DNA from: Nocardia sp. NBC_01503
GTDB lineage: Bacteria; Actinomycetota; Actinomycetes; Mycobacteriales; Mycobacteriaceae
Assembly (NCBI RefSeq): GCF_036327755.1
Contig: NZ_CP109596.1
Span: 5,766,001-5,830,000, forward strand
DNA: 64,000 nucleotides
Reading direction: 5' to 3'
Positions 19,931 through 28,215 of this stretch are shown here, in pieces. The notes beneath the pieces are model-generated. The model had not been told where the DNA came from, did no database searches, and saw nothing but the letters and a program-made list of their open reading frames with translations. The translations under genes and the position numbers were made by a program. How positions within the stretch are numbered: the first letter of the stretch is position 1; each line of letters opens with the position of its first letter.

Positions 19931-20496
19931 CAGTAAGTCGCGGCGCGGGCAAACGTGAACGTCTGGCCGATGCCGCGGCGAGGGTCTTCCACGAGCAGGG
20001 CGTGGAGAAGACCACCATCGCCGATATCGCCCGCGCGGCCGAGGTGCCCGTCGGCAACGTCTACTACTACTTCAAGACCAAGGATCAGCTGGTCCAAGCC
20101 GCGATCGGCGCGCACGACCGCACGCTGAAAGAGATCACTACGGCTCTGGAACAGTTCGGCACACCCGCCGAGCGACTCAAGGCTTTGGTGCGCGGCTGGG
20201 TCGACCAGCGCGATCTGGCGGTCCAATTCGGTTGCCCGTCCGGCACTCTCGCGGCCGAACTGGATAAACGCGCGGACGGCCTGGATCAGGAGATGGCCGA
20301 GGTCATGCGCGGCCTGCTGGACTGGATCGAAACCCAGTTCGCGGCGATGGGGCGCGCGGACGCGCGGGAACTGGCCGTCGCCCTGTTCGCTTCCTATCAG
20401 GGAATCTCCCTGCTCGCCAACACCTTCCGTGATCCGGAGATGATGGCGGGGGAGGGCGATCGCCTGGAACGCTGGATCGACTCGCTGGACTGGTGA
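19921..20496 (+). CDS. TetR-family transcriptional repressor
   Basis: Product of 191 residues. The N-terminal helix-turn-helix is clear: RLADAAARVFHEQG, then TTIADIARAAEVPVGNVYYYFKTKDQLV, with the YYYF signature at the end of the recognition helix. The ligand domain follows from about residue 60 and gives no clue to its effector. The ATG at 19921 lies inside its own operator. It is divergent from the NmrA-like oxidoreductase. Its last 100 bases overlap, on the other strand, the end of the ABC ATPase gene. Confidence 0.94.
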   Translation: MTNSVSRGAGKRERLADAAARVFHEQGVEKTTIADIARAAEVPVGNVYYYFKTKDQLVQAAIGAHDRTLKEITTALEQFGTPAERLKALVRGWVDQRDLAVQFGCPSGTLAAELDKRADGLDQEMAEVMRGLLDWIETQFAAMGRADARELAVALFASYQGISLLANTFRDPEMMAGEGDRLERWIDSLDW

Positions 20497-21293
20497 TGCG
20501 CCGGTTGGGCGGCGCGCACACTCCAGCGACGGTCCTCGCGAATGATGCGCACCGGGTGATCGAAAGCGGCGCTGATGTTTTCGGTGCTGACCACCTCATC
20601 GACCGGTCCGCTCACCAGGGCGCGGCCGCCGCGCAGCAGCATGGCGTGTGTGGTGCCGGGCGGCAGCTCTTCGAGATGGTGGGTCACCAGCACCGAGGAC
20701 AGATCCGGATGTGCCCGCTGGAGAATGTCGATGCGCTCCAGAAGTTGTTCGCGCCCGGCGAGATCCAGTCCGGTGGCGGGTTCGTCCAGCAGTAGCAGGC
20801 GCGGTTTCGGCATGAGCGCGCGGGCGATGAGGGCGCGGCCGCGCTCGCCCTGCGACAGGATCGGCCAGGGCGCGTTATGGCGGTGCGCGAGGCCGAGCAG
20901 GTCGATCAGCCGGTCGACCTCGGCGAGCTGGTCGGCGGTGGGATGCCGGCGTGGGATCGGCTCGGCGGTATTGGTAATACCGGTGAGCACCACCTGGTGC
21001 ACGGTGAGTGGAGTGCGGGGCGTATGCCGCGGGTCGACATGCCCTATGGCGGTGCGCAATTCGCGCATATCCACGCGCCCGAGCCGTTTGCCGAGCACCT
21101 CGACCGCGCCGCGCGTGGGGTGCTCGAAGGCTCCGAGCATGCGCAGCAGTGTGGTCTTGCCCGCACCATTCGGACCGAGCAGCGCCCAATGCTCCCCGGC
21201 GCGTACGGTCAGCGAAACCCCTTGCAGGATATGGTTCGCGTCTCGCACGACATCGACCGCGTCGACCTGGAGCACCGGGAAGTCCGTCATCAC
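20397..21293 (-). CDS. ABC transporter ATP-binding protein
   Basis: This stand-alone ATPase has 298 residues. Walker A GPNGAGKTT begins at residue 40, the ABC signature reads LSQGERGRAL, Walker B is RLLLLDEPATGLD, and the switch His is in VLVTHHLEELP. The layout resembles YlmA/ModF-type or iron-transport ATPases with a single domain, and no permease gene is adjacent. The first codon is GTG, with an ATG immediately after it; either could be used. The conserved domain ends near RRWSVRA, and the last roughly 35 residues run antisense through the end of tetR, so the tail may be non-functional. Confidence 0.9.
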   Translation of the reverse strand: MMTDFPVLQVDAVDVVRDANHILQGVSLTVRAGEHWALLGPNGAGKTTLLRMLGAFEHPTRGAVEVLGKRLGRVDMRELRTAIGHVDPRHTPRTPLTVHQVVLTGITNTAEPIPRRHPTADQLAEVDRLIDLLGLAHRHNAPWPILSQGERGRALIARALMPKPRLLLLDEPATGLDLAGREQLLERIDILQRAHPDLSSVLVTHHLEELPPGTTHAMLLRGGRALVSGPVDEVVSTENISAAFDHPVRIIREDRRWSVRAAQPAHHQSSESIQRSRRSPSPAIISGSRKVLASREIP

Positions 21294-21377
21294 CCCACCG
21301 TAGCAAACTCCTCAGACAAGTTGAGGAGTGGCAGGAATTCACGGATTGGCCGGAAACCCGCTGTGTAGGGTGGCGAT

Positions 21378-22073
21378 ATGGCGATCGAGGCGGTTCTCTT
21401 CGACTTCTCCGGCACCGTGTTCCGATTCGAGGAATCGGAGTTCTGGGACGCCGAACTCACCGACGCCGACGGGCGTTCGCTCGATACCCATGAGGTCGCC
21501 GCGATCATGCGCGCCATGACCGCGCCGGTCGGTCAACTCTTCGAATTCGACGACCAGGGCCAATATGCCTGGGACCGAAGGGATCTCGATCCTGCACTAC
21601 ATCGCACCGCCTATCTCCAGGTGCTCGAGCGCTCCGGTGTACCGCAGGTCCCGGCCGAACAGCTCTACGAGCGCATGCTCGATCCGAAGGGGTGGACCCC
21701 GTACGGTGATACCGGCGAGGTACTGGAGCAGCTGCACGAGCGCGGTATCCCGGTGGCCATCGTCAGCAATATCGCCTGGGATATCCGTCCGGCCTTCGCG
21801 ACCCGCGGCTGGGATCGGTATATCGGCCACTTCGCGCTGTCCTTCGAGATCGGTGCGATCAAACCCGACCGCGGCATCTTCGAATCCGCGCTCGAAAACC
21901 TCGGTATCGCACCGGAGAACGCCCTCATGATCGGCGACAGCCTCGAAGCCGACGGTGGCGCAACGGCTCTCGGCGCGGACTTCGCGCTGGTTCAACCCTT
22001 ACCCATTGCCGATCGTCCGACCGCCTTGCGTGACGCTCTGGTCGACCGCGGTCTGATCGCCCGGCCCAGGTAA
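21378..22073 (+). CDS. HAD-superfamily hydrolase
   Basis: This 231-residue protein begins MAIEAVLFDFSGT. The nucleophile Asp9 is present, but the usual second Asp of DxD is Ser11, so this is not a standard phosphatase motif I. Motif II is IVSNIAWD, motif III the Lys in IKPDRGIFE, and motif IV GDSLEADGG. The order and spacing match the haloacid dehalogenase-like subfamily with an alpha-helical cap (residues about 20-100). The Ser at position 11 suggests altered chemistry or slow phosphatase activity. It is divergent from the ABC ATPase. Confidence 0.88.
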   Translation: MAIEAVLFDFSGTVFRFEESEFWDAELTDADGRSLDTHEVAAIMRAMTAPVGQLFEFDDQGQYAWDRRDLDPALHRTAYLQVLERSGVPQVPAEQLYERMLDPKGWTPYGDTGEVLEQLHERGIPVAIVSNIAWDIRPAFATRGWDRYIGHFALSFEIGAIKPDRGIFESALENLGIAPENALMIGDSLEADGGATALGADFALVQPLPIADRPTALRDALVDRGLIARPR

Positions 22074-22092
22074 ACAACCAACCGGCAGGTTC

Positions 22093-22136
22093 GTGTCCCG
22101 CGACACACTTGCTGTAGATAGACTGCCGATATATCG
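22093..22136 (+). promoter_or_regulatory. Palindromes upstream of padR gene
   Basis: GTGTC and GACAC arms flank CCGC at 22093-22106, and a perfect 10-bp palindrome CGATATATCG is at 22127-22136, 44 bases before the ATG. The AT-rich palindrome in GC-rich DNA is a good candidate for PadR autoregulation. Confidence 0.5.
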
Positions 22137-22179
22137 TTGATAGCGTCAAGAACAACGACGAAGCCTCAGGAGGCGCACC

Positions 22180-22887
22180 ATGGAACGCATGGAGAACTTC
22201 GACAACAGGGGCCGCGGGCCCTGGCGGCGACTGCGAAACGAAGAGCAGCAAGGCCCCGAACACCCGCGTTCGCGACGCGGTGGACCGCGCGGCGAGCACG
22301 GCCCGCACGCACATCGGCACGGCCACGGCCGTGGTTTCGGCCCGGACTTCGGTCCCGGTGGTTTCGGCCCGGGCGGCTTCGGTCCCGGCGGCGGCCCGCA
22401 CTTCGGTCGCGGTCGCGGTCGCGGTGGACGCGGTCGTCGCGGCGATGTCCGCGCGGCCATCCTGCTACTGCTGCAGGAGCGGCCCATGCACGGCTACGAG
22501 CTGATCCAGCAGATCCGCGAGCGTAGCCAGGACGTCTGGCGTCCCAGCCCGGGCTCCATCTACCCCGCGCTCGCGCAGCTCGAGGATGAGGGTCTGGTCA
22601 TCATCGAGAAGGTCGCCGGTCGCAAGACCGCCAAGCTCACCGAGTCCGGTACCGCGTACCTGGAGGAGAATCGCGCCGATCTGGGCGATCCCTGGCAGGA
22701 CGTCAAGGATGGTGTCGGCGATCAGGCGCTCGATCTGCGCAGTCTGATCGGCCAGCTCATTGGCGCTGCGGCACAGGTCGCGGCCGCCGGAACACCGGAT
22801 CAGGCAGCCAAGGCCGCCGAGGTCCTCACCGAGGCGCGCCGGTCGCTTTACCGGATCCTCGCCGAAGACGACACACCCGAAAAGTAG
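22180..22887 (+). CDS. PadR-family regulator with His/Gly-rich N-terminus
   Basis: This 235-residue protein joins an 88-residue low-complexity N-terminus to a standard PadR winged helix (about 90-170, with MHGYELIQQI and PSPGSIYPALAQLEDEG) and a C-terminal dimerisation helix. The N-terminus has a histidine cluster (HGPHAHRHGHG, residues 40-50) followed by FGPGG repeats (about 57-72) and an RG tract (76-88). E. coli YqjI, a nickel-responsive PadR protein, has a similar His-rich front end, so metal binding is plausible here. ATG follows AGGAGGCGCACC. No metal transporter is adjacent. Confidence 0.9.
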   Translation: MERMENFDNRGRGPWRRLRNEEQQGPEHPRSRRGGPRGEHGPHAHRHGHGRGFGPDFGPGGFGPGGFGPGGGPHFGRGRGRGGRGRRGDVRAAILLLLQERPMHGYELIQQIRERSQDVWRPSPGSIYPALAQLEDEGLVIIEKVAGRKTAKLTESGTAYLEENRADLGDPWQDVKDGVGDQALDLRSLIGQLIGAAAQVAAAGTPDQAAKAAEVLTEARRSLYRILAEDDTPEK

Positions 22888-22947
22888 TGGGTGCGCAACA
22901 CCGCAACTCGGTAGCCATTGTGACTCCTCACAAGAGATCATTTCTCT

Positions 22948-23997
22948 ATGGGAATTCGGAGGAGCCGGACGCGAAAGGCGCTGCTGCACAGCGTCGTGCC
23001 GGTCGGGGTGTTGGTGATCGGCGTGATCGCGGCTATGACAGCGCTGCCGATCGAATCGGGGGTGGCCACGGCCGACCCCGCCGGGCAACCGGTTGCGGGA
23101 ACGATTGTCTATCTACCGGCGGTGGTTCCGGTGGAGGCAGGGCCGCCGCAGGACGGACCGCTTGCGGCGGCCAATTATTTGAAGCTGCACCCGAACGCCG
23201 CGCCCGCGGGCACGAACGATTTCGGCTGCAAGCCGAGCGCTGAACATCCGCGCCCGGTGGTGCTGGCACATGGCACAGATTCCTCGGCCTACTCCGACTT
23301 CTCGGTCATCGGACCGCAACTCGTCCAGGCCGGCTTCTGCGTCTTCGCGCTGAACTACGGGGGTAAGCCCGGGGGCAAGAGCTACGGCACCGAGGATGTC
23401 TGGGCCAGCTCGGCGCAGGTCGGCGGCTTCGTCGATCAGGTCCTCACCGCGACCGGGGCCGCCAAGGTGGATATGGTCGGATTCTCCCAGGGCGCCAGCG
23501 TAACTCGCTTCTACATCAACAAGCTCGGTGGTGCGGCCAAGGTCGGCCAATGGCTCGGCGTGGCCTCACCCAGCTACGGCGGTGTCATGTACGGCCTGGT
23601 GCCGGTGGCGGACAAGGTGCCCGCCCTGTACTCGGTCGCCGAGCTCTTCAGCTCCGTCGCCGCGGTGCAGCAGGCCGCCGGATCGCCCTTCATGACCGAG
23701 CTCAATGCCGGTGGCGACACCGTGCCAGGAGTGCGATACACCACGATCGGCAGTCGGGTGGATGAGATGATCCAGCCCTTCGAGAACATCGCGCTACGCG
23801 GTGACGGGGCCACCAATCTGGTGCTGCAGGATCTGTGCCCGGTGAACAAAACCGGCCACTTCCACGAGGTCTACGACCCGTACGTGCAGCAGTTGGTGCG
23901 CAATGTGCTCGATCCCGAGCATGCGGTGACACCAGCCTGTGTGCCGGTCGCATTGGGCACCGGTATCAGTGAGGTGGTGCTCGCCGCGCATTCCTGA
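22948..23997 (+). CDS. Secreted alpha/beta-hydrolase lipase (class 2-like)
   Basis: Predicted exported lipase or esterase of 349 residues. A basic N-terminus and hydrophobic stretch (about residues 15-40, ending near ATADPAG) form a signal peptide. The nucleophile elbow GFSQGAS has Ser180. The oxyanion region is VVLAHGTDSSAYSDF, and a C-terminal His lies in KTGHFHEVYD. Cysteines at NDFGCKP, GFCVF, DLCPV and PACVP could form disulfides. The overall plan resembles EstA/LipA-type lipases of actinobacteria. It is monocistronic, upstream of def. Confidence 0.88.
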   Translation: MGIRRSRTRKALLHSVVPVGVLVIGVIAAMTALPIESGVATADPAGQPVAGTIVYLPAVVPVEAGPPQDGPLAAANYLKLHPNAAPAGTNDFGCKPSAEHPRPVVLAHGTDSSAYSDFSVIGPQLVQAGFCVFALNYGGKPGGKSYGTEDVWASSAQVGGFVDQVLTATGAAKVDMVGFSQGASVTRFYINKLGGAAKVGQWLGVASPSYGGVMYGLVPVADKVPALYSVAELFSSVAAVQQAAGSPFMTELNAGGDTVPGVRYTTIGSRVDEMIQPFENIALRGDGATNLVLQDLCPVNKTGHFHEVYDPYVQQLVRNVLDPEHAVTPACVPVALGTGISEVVLAAHS

Positions 23998-24073
23998 GCG
24001 AGTGCCCCGGCGTGGCGGTCCGGTCTTATCCGTAAAATGAGACGACCGTATTCGTATCCACCGGGAGTTGCCC

Positions 24074-24634
24074 GTGACCATCCAGCCTGTCCGCCTGTTC
24101 GGCGATCCGATCCTGCGCGCTCGCGCGGCGGAGGTCGAGACGTTCGATCTCCAGGTGCGCCAGCTGGTGACCGACCTCATCGACACCATGTACGAGAGCG
24201 GCGGGGTCGGAATGGCCGCGCCGCAGATCGGGGTGGGGCTGCGGGTCTTCGTCTATGACACCGGGGACGCGCAGGGGCATCTGATCAACCCGACCTTCGA
24301 GGTCGTGGGGGAGGAGACGCAGACCGGGCCGGAGGGTTGCCTCTCCATTCCCGGTGTGCGCGAAGACGTTACGCGGCCCAATCAGGTGCTGGCGCGCGGT
24401 GTCGATATGGATGGCGCGCCGGTCGAGTTCGAGGCCGAAGGGTTGTTGGCGCGCTGCGTTCAGCATGAGACCGATCATCTCGACGGTGTGCTGTTCCTGC
24501 AGCGGCTGGACCCTGCGGTGCGTAAGGAGGCGATGCGCACCCTGCGTGAATCGTCCTGGTTCACAAAGGGAATCACGGTGCTGGCCGCCTCCGAGATCGG
24601 CGGCGGCCGTCGCACCCGGGAACGGAGTCGTTGA
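24074..24634 (+). CDS. def: Peptide deformylase
   Basis: It removes the formyl group from new polypeptides. All three motifs are intact: GVGMAAPQIG (residues 45-54), EGCLS with metal ligand Cys89, and HETDH with His131, Glu132 and His135. GTG at 24074 is six bases after GGGAG; an in-frame TTG two codons earlier is too close to that site. The length is 186 residues. The TGA overlaps the fmt ATG (TGATG), so deformylase and formyltransferase are made together. Confidence 0.96.
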   Translation: MTIQPVRLFGDPILRARAAEVETFDLQVRQLVTDLIDTMYESGGVGMAAPQIGVGLRVFVYDTGDAQGHLINPTFEVVGEETQTGPEGCLSIPGVREDVTRPNQVLARGVDMDGAPVEFEAEGLLARCVQHETDHLDGVLFLQRLDPAVRKEAMRTLRESSWFTKGITVLAASEIGGGRRTRERSR

Positions 24635-25557
24635 TGCGCTTGGTCTTTGCCGGTACACCCGAGCCGGCGGTGCCGTCGCTGCGGCGGCTCATCGAATCGC
24701 AGCGGCACGAGGTGGTCGGGGTGGTGACCAGGCCGGATGCGGTGGCCGGGCGTGGGCGCAAGGTGACGCGCTCGCCCATCGGACTGCTCGCGGACGAGTA
24801 CGGCATTCCGGTGTTCACCCCGCGTCGCCCATCCGAGCCCGAATTCATCGAGCAATTGACCGAACTCGCGCCGGATTGCTGTCCGGTGGTGGCGTACGGT
24901 GCGCTGTTGCCCGAATCGGTGCTCGCGATTCCGCGGTACGGGTGGATCAACCTGCACTTCTCGCTGCTGCCCGCCTGGCGTGGTGCGGCTCCGGTGCAGG
25001 CGGCGATTCTCGCCGGTGACGAGATCACCGGCGCGTCGACCTTCCTGATCGAGAAGGGGCTCGATACCGGTCCGGTCTTCGGCACCGTGACCGAGAAGGT
25101 CCGGGTCACCGATACTTCGGGCGTACTGCTCGACCGGCTCGCCGAAAGCGGCGCGCAGCTGCTGGAGTCCACCCTCGACGGCGTGGAAGCCGGTGCGCTG
25201 CAAGCGGTTCCGCAATCCGCAGACGGTGTTTCGTATGCCCCCAAGGTGGAGGTCGAGGCGGGCCGGGTCCGCTGGGACGAGCCCGCCCTGGCCATCAATC
25301 GCCGCATTCGCGCGGTGACCCCCAACCCGGGAGCTTGGACGGAGGTCGACGGTAAGCGGATCAAGCTCGGCCCCGTCGAAATGGTGGAGGAGACCCTCCC
25401 CGAACGCGAGATCGAGGTCCGCAAGTCGGGCGTTTTCATCGGCACCGCCACCACAGCCGTCCGCCTCACCGAGGTCCAACCCCAAGGAAAGCGCATGATG
25501 CCTGCCCTCGACTGGGCGCGCGGCGCCCGCCTCCAGCCCGGCGCGGTCACCGAATGA
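24634..25557 (+). CDS. fmt: Methionyl-tRNA formyltransferase
   Basis: It formylates initiator Met-tRNA using 10-formyl-tetrahydrofolate. At 307 residues it has the expected two-domain form: an N-terminal transferase domain with VFAGTPEPAVPSL and the signature HFSLLPAWRGAAPVQAAI, and a C-terminal OB-like tRNA domain. It overlaps def by one base and the rsmB start by four (ATGA). The def-fmt-rsmB order is conserved widely in bacteria. Confidence 0.97.
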   Translation: MRLVFAGTPEPAVPSLRRLIESQRHEVVGVVTRPDAVAGRGRKVTRSPIGLLADEYGIPVFTPRRPSEPEFIEQLTELAPDCCPVVAYGALLPESVLAIPRYGWINLHFSLLPAWRGAAPVQAAILAGDEITGASTFLIEKGLDTGPVFGTVTEKVRVTDTSGVLLDRLAESGAQLLESTLDGVEAGALQAVPQSADGVSYAPKVEVEAGRVRWDEPALAINRRIRAVTPNPGAWTEVDGKRIKLGPVEMVEETLPEREIEVRKSGVFIGTATTAVRLTEVQPQGKRMMPALDWARGARLQPGAVTE

Positions 25558-27845
25558 CCCGCCCCGAGCGGGGAGATTCCACCGGCGACGACCGCCGCGC
25601 CGCCAAACCACCCAAACGTGACTGGCGCCCCCGCGCCGCCAACGCCCCTTATGGCAAATCGGCGAGCTCCGGTGCCCAGGCCCGCGACACCGCCGACCCG
25701 GGCCGCCCCCGCACGTCCGCCGACTCGCGGGGCACCGGTGACGCCAAGCGCACGTACGGCGCGGATTCGCGCGGCTCGCGGCCCAGCGGCGACACCCAGC
25801 CCCGTGGCAAGGGCGGACCCCGCACCGGTGGCGACCGTCGCGATGCCGCGAACCGGAGCGACGACCGCGGTGGGCAACCCCCACGCCGCGACTGGCGTCC
25901 CCGCGCGGCCAACGCTCCTTACGGCAAGCAGTCCGCCACCGGTGCGGGCGAGCGTGGCGACGACCGTCGGCGCGCCGATTCCGCCGAATCCGGCCGTCGT
26001 GGTGACAGCCTGAATCGTGGCGGTGATCGTGATCGCTCTGCTGCTCGAGCGAGTTCGCGTGGACGCTCGGAGAACGCCGGGTCGCCGCGGTCCGGTGCCA
26101 GTGCGTCCGGAGGCGCAGCGGGTGCGCGCACGTCCGGTGGGCGTGGGTCCGGTGCGACCGGCGATGGCTTTCCCGGTGGGCGCGGTGGATCGGATCGACC
26201 GATGCGTACCGCACGCTCCGAAGGCGGCGATCGTCCGCGCAGTGATCGGGAATCAGGTGCGGCACAAGATAATCGGCGTGAGAGCGGCGGCGCTTCGAGT
26301 GGCACCGGCGGGTCGGCCGCGCGCGAGGCCCGCTCCGTTTCTCGCGATTCAGGCTCGTCGCCGCGTAATTCCACATCAGGGAGTGGCAACACCGGGGCCC
26401 CTCGGGGCAAGTCCGGTGCGGCGGGGCGGAATTCGGGTGGGAAGTCCGGTGGCCGGGGAGATTCGCGCAAGGTCGATGTGACGGCGGCCTATAACGCCGA
26501 GCATGGGCTGGATCCGGTGCGTGTGGTGGCTCGGGATGTCTTGCGGGCCGTGCGGGAGCGCGATGCCTACGCCAATCTGGTGCTGCCGGGGCTGTTGCGG
26601 GAGCGGAAGATCAGCGGGCGGGATGCGGCGCTGGCCACCGAGTTGACCTATGGGGCGGCTCGGTCGCTCGGGTTGCTCGACGCGGTGATCGAGGCCGGTG
26701 CGGGTCGGTCCGTCGAGGAGATCGACGGGCCGCTGCTGGATGCTTTGCGGCTGGGGACCTATCAGTTGCTGCGGACCCGGATCGGGGCGCACGCGGCGGT
26801 GGATACCTCCGTCGCGATGGCTCGGGCCGAATACGGTGTCGGGCGTGCGGGTTTCGTGAATGCCGTGCTGCGCCGGGTGGCCGAGAAGTCCGTCGAGGAG
26901 TGGGTGGAGGCGCTCGCGCCGTCGGATCCGCTGGGGCATATGGCTTTCGAGCACGCCCATCCCGTGTGGATCGCGCAGGCGTTCGCGGATGCGCTCGGTG
27001 CGCGCGCCGGGGAGTTGGAAGAAGTGCTCGCGGCCGATGACGCGCGGCCCGCCGTGCACCTGGTGGCCCGGCCGGGCGAGATCAGCGCCGAGGAGTTGGC
27101 GCTCATCACCGGCGGTGCAGAGGGTAAGTGGTCGCCGTACGCCGTGTATATGGACGGTGGCGATCCGGGCAAGCTGGAACCCGTGCGCGATGGTTTGGCG
27201 GCCGTGCAGGATGAGGGCAGTCAGCTGGTGGCGCTCGCGGTGACGCGCGCGCCGCTGGAAGGCGAGGATGGCGGCCGCTGGCTGGACCTGTGCGCGGGTC
27301 CGGGCGGTAAGACCGCACTGCTGGGCGCGATCGCCGATATCGACGGCTTCCATATCGACGCCGTCGAACCCGCCGAGCATCGTGCCGACCTGGTCCGCCA
27401 GGCGACCCGCGGCCTGCCGGTCGATATCCATATCGCCGACGGCCGCGACAGCGGATTGACCCCCGGCTACGACCGCATCCTGGTCGACGCCCCCTGCACC
27501 GGCCTGGGCGCACTGCGCCGCCGTCCGGAGGCGCGCTGGCGGCGCAAGCCCGCGGACGTCAAGGACCTGGTCAAGCTGCAGCGCGAATTGCTCAGCGCCG
27601 CATGGGATCTGGTCCGTCCCGGCGGTGTGGTGGTGTACTCCACCTGTTCACCGCACCTGCCCGAAACGGTATCGGTGGTCGCCGATATGGTCCGCCGCAC
27701 CGGCGCGGAACAGCTCGACTCGCGCGAACTACTCACGGACGTCCCCGATCTCGGTGACGGCCCCGGCGCCCAGCTGTGGCCGCATCGCCACGGCACCGAC
27801 GCCATGTTCCTCGCGGCCCTGCGCAAACCGCTCGACCCGAAGTAG
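25554..27845 (+). CDS. rsmB: 16S rRNA m5C967 methyltransferase with long disordered N-terminus
   Basis: The product is 763 residues, far longer than the usual 430-460. Residues 1-305 are low complexity (Arg, Gly, Asp, Ser) and contain RDWRPRAANAPYGK twice (22-35 and 112-125). The normal protein starts about residue 306: a NusB-like RNA-binding domain (VVARDVLRAVRERDAYANL) and a SAM-dependent methyltransferase with LDLCAGPGGKT. Its two catalytic cysteines are Cys648 (DAPCTGLGALRRRPEARW) and Cys698 (STCSPHLPE). The extension is in frame with the ATGA coupling to fmt and has no internal stop. RG-rich disordered tails often bind RNA. Confidence 0.93.
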   Translation: MTRPERGDSTGDDRRAAKPPKRDWRPRAANAPYGKSASSGAQARDTADPGRPRTSADSRGTGDAKRTYGADSRGSRPSGDTQPRGKGGPRTGGDRRDAANRSDDRGGQPPRRDWRPRAANAPYGKQSATGAGERGDDRRRADSAESGRRGDSLNRGGDRDRSAARASSRGRSENAGSPRSGASASGGAAGARTSGGRGSGATGDGFPGGRGGSDRPMRTARSEGGDRPRSDRESGAAQDNRRESGGASSGTGGSAAREARSVSRDSGSSPRNSTSGSGNTGAPRGKSGAAGRNSGGKSGGRGDSRKVDVTAAYNAEHGLDPVRVVARDVLRAVRERDAYANLVLPGLLRERKISGRDAALATELTYGAARSLGLLDAVIEAGAGRSVEEIDGPLLDALRLGTYQLLRTRIGAHAAVDTSVAMARAEYGVGRAGFVNAVLRRVAEKSVEEWVEALAPSDPLGHMAFEHAHPVWIAQAFADALGARAGELEEVLAADDARPAVHLVARPGEISAEELALITGGAEGKWSPYAVYMDGGDPGKLEPVRDGLAAVQDEGSQLVALAVTRAPLEGEDGGRWLDLCAGPGGKTALLGAIADIDGFHIDAVEPAEHRADLVRQATRGLPVDIHIADGRDSGLTPGYDRILVDAPCTGLGALRRRPEARWRRKPADVKDLVKLQRELLSAAWDLVRPGGVVVYSTCSPHLPETVSVVADMVRRTGAEQLDSRELLTDVPDLGDGPGAQLWPHRHGTDAMFLAALRKPLDPK

Positions 27846-27913
27846 CCCGGAGCGTCCGAGCGTCGACGCACCCCCGTCGATGGGGGTGCGTCGCCGCGCC
27901 TCCGTCGCCGCAT

Positions 27914-28009
27914 CCCCGTCATTCCGGCATGCTTTTGGCCGGGATCCACTGTCGCAGAGCTTGAACTGCACGCAGTGGATCCCGGCCGAAATGCGCCGGG
28001 ATGACGGGG
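27914..28009. repeat. REP/BIME-like inverted repeat, complete copy
   Basis: Left arm 27914-27951 (begins CCCCGTCATTCCGGCATGCT) and right arm 27973-28009 (ends GCGCCGGGATGACGGGG) are near-perfect inverted copies around a 21-bp centre. Each arm is itself a hairpin, with CCGGC facing GCCGGGAT across a short loop. Partial copies of the same family occur at 39883-39914 and 42959-43040, all next to converging gene ends. Confidence 0.85.
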
Positions 28010-28097
28010 TTTTCGGTATCCGGAAAGGCGGGGCTTCGGTATTTCGGAAGGCGGGGGTATTCCGGAAGGCGGGGGTCTTCGGTATCCGAGAGGGCAG
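28010..28097. repeat. Degenerate tandem repeat (about 18-24 bp unit)
   Basis: About four units of the type TTCGGTATCCGGAAAGGCGG follow each other, varying at a few positions and in unit length. They begin directly at the edge of the inverted REP element, which may hint at a replication or repair origin. Confidence 0.65.
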
Positions 28098-28215
28098 GAA
28101 TGCTTCGCCTGGACTGTCGTCGGGCTGATTGACCGACAATCCGATACGCATTGTCGTGGGGTGCCGTTGTCGTGCAGGGAGATTCGCGGGGCTGCCTGCG
28201 GACGGATTCCTGCTT

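Larger units (their letters stand above)
27846..28215. other. Repeat-bearing intergenic region between convergent genes
   Basis: This 370-bp gap separates the converging rsmB and the 28216-28839 gene. It holds the complete inverted REP element (27914-28009), then a degenerate minisatellite (28010-28097), then about 115 bp with no recognisable element. I see no coding gene: the open frames either read through the repeats or lack start signals. Confidence 0.7.

Noticed and set aside
24475..26376. Minus-strand open frame of 633 codons opposite fmt/rsmB
   Set aside because: Arg/His/Gly-rich composition without domains; it is the shadow of the rsmB N-terminal repeats.
27729..28151. Minus-strand open frame across the minisatellite and REP element
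   Set aside because: The protein is just the translation of the repeats (TPAFRN units), without start signal; the region is non-coding.
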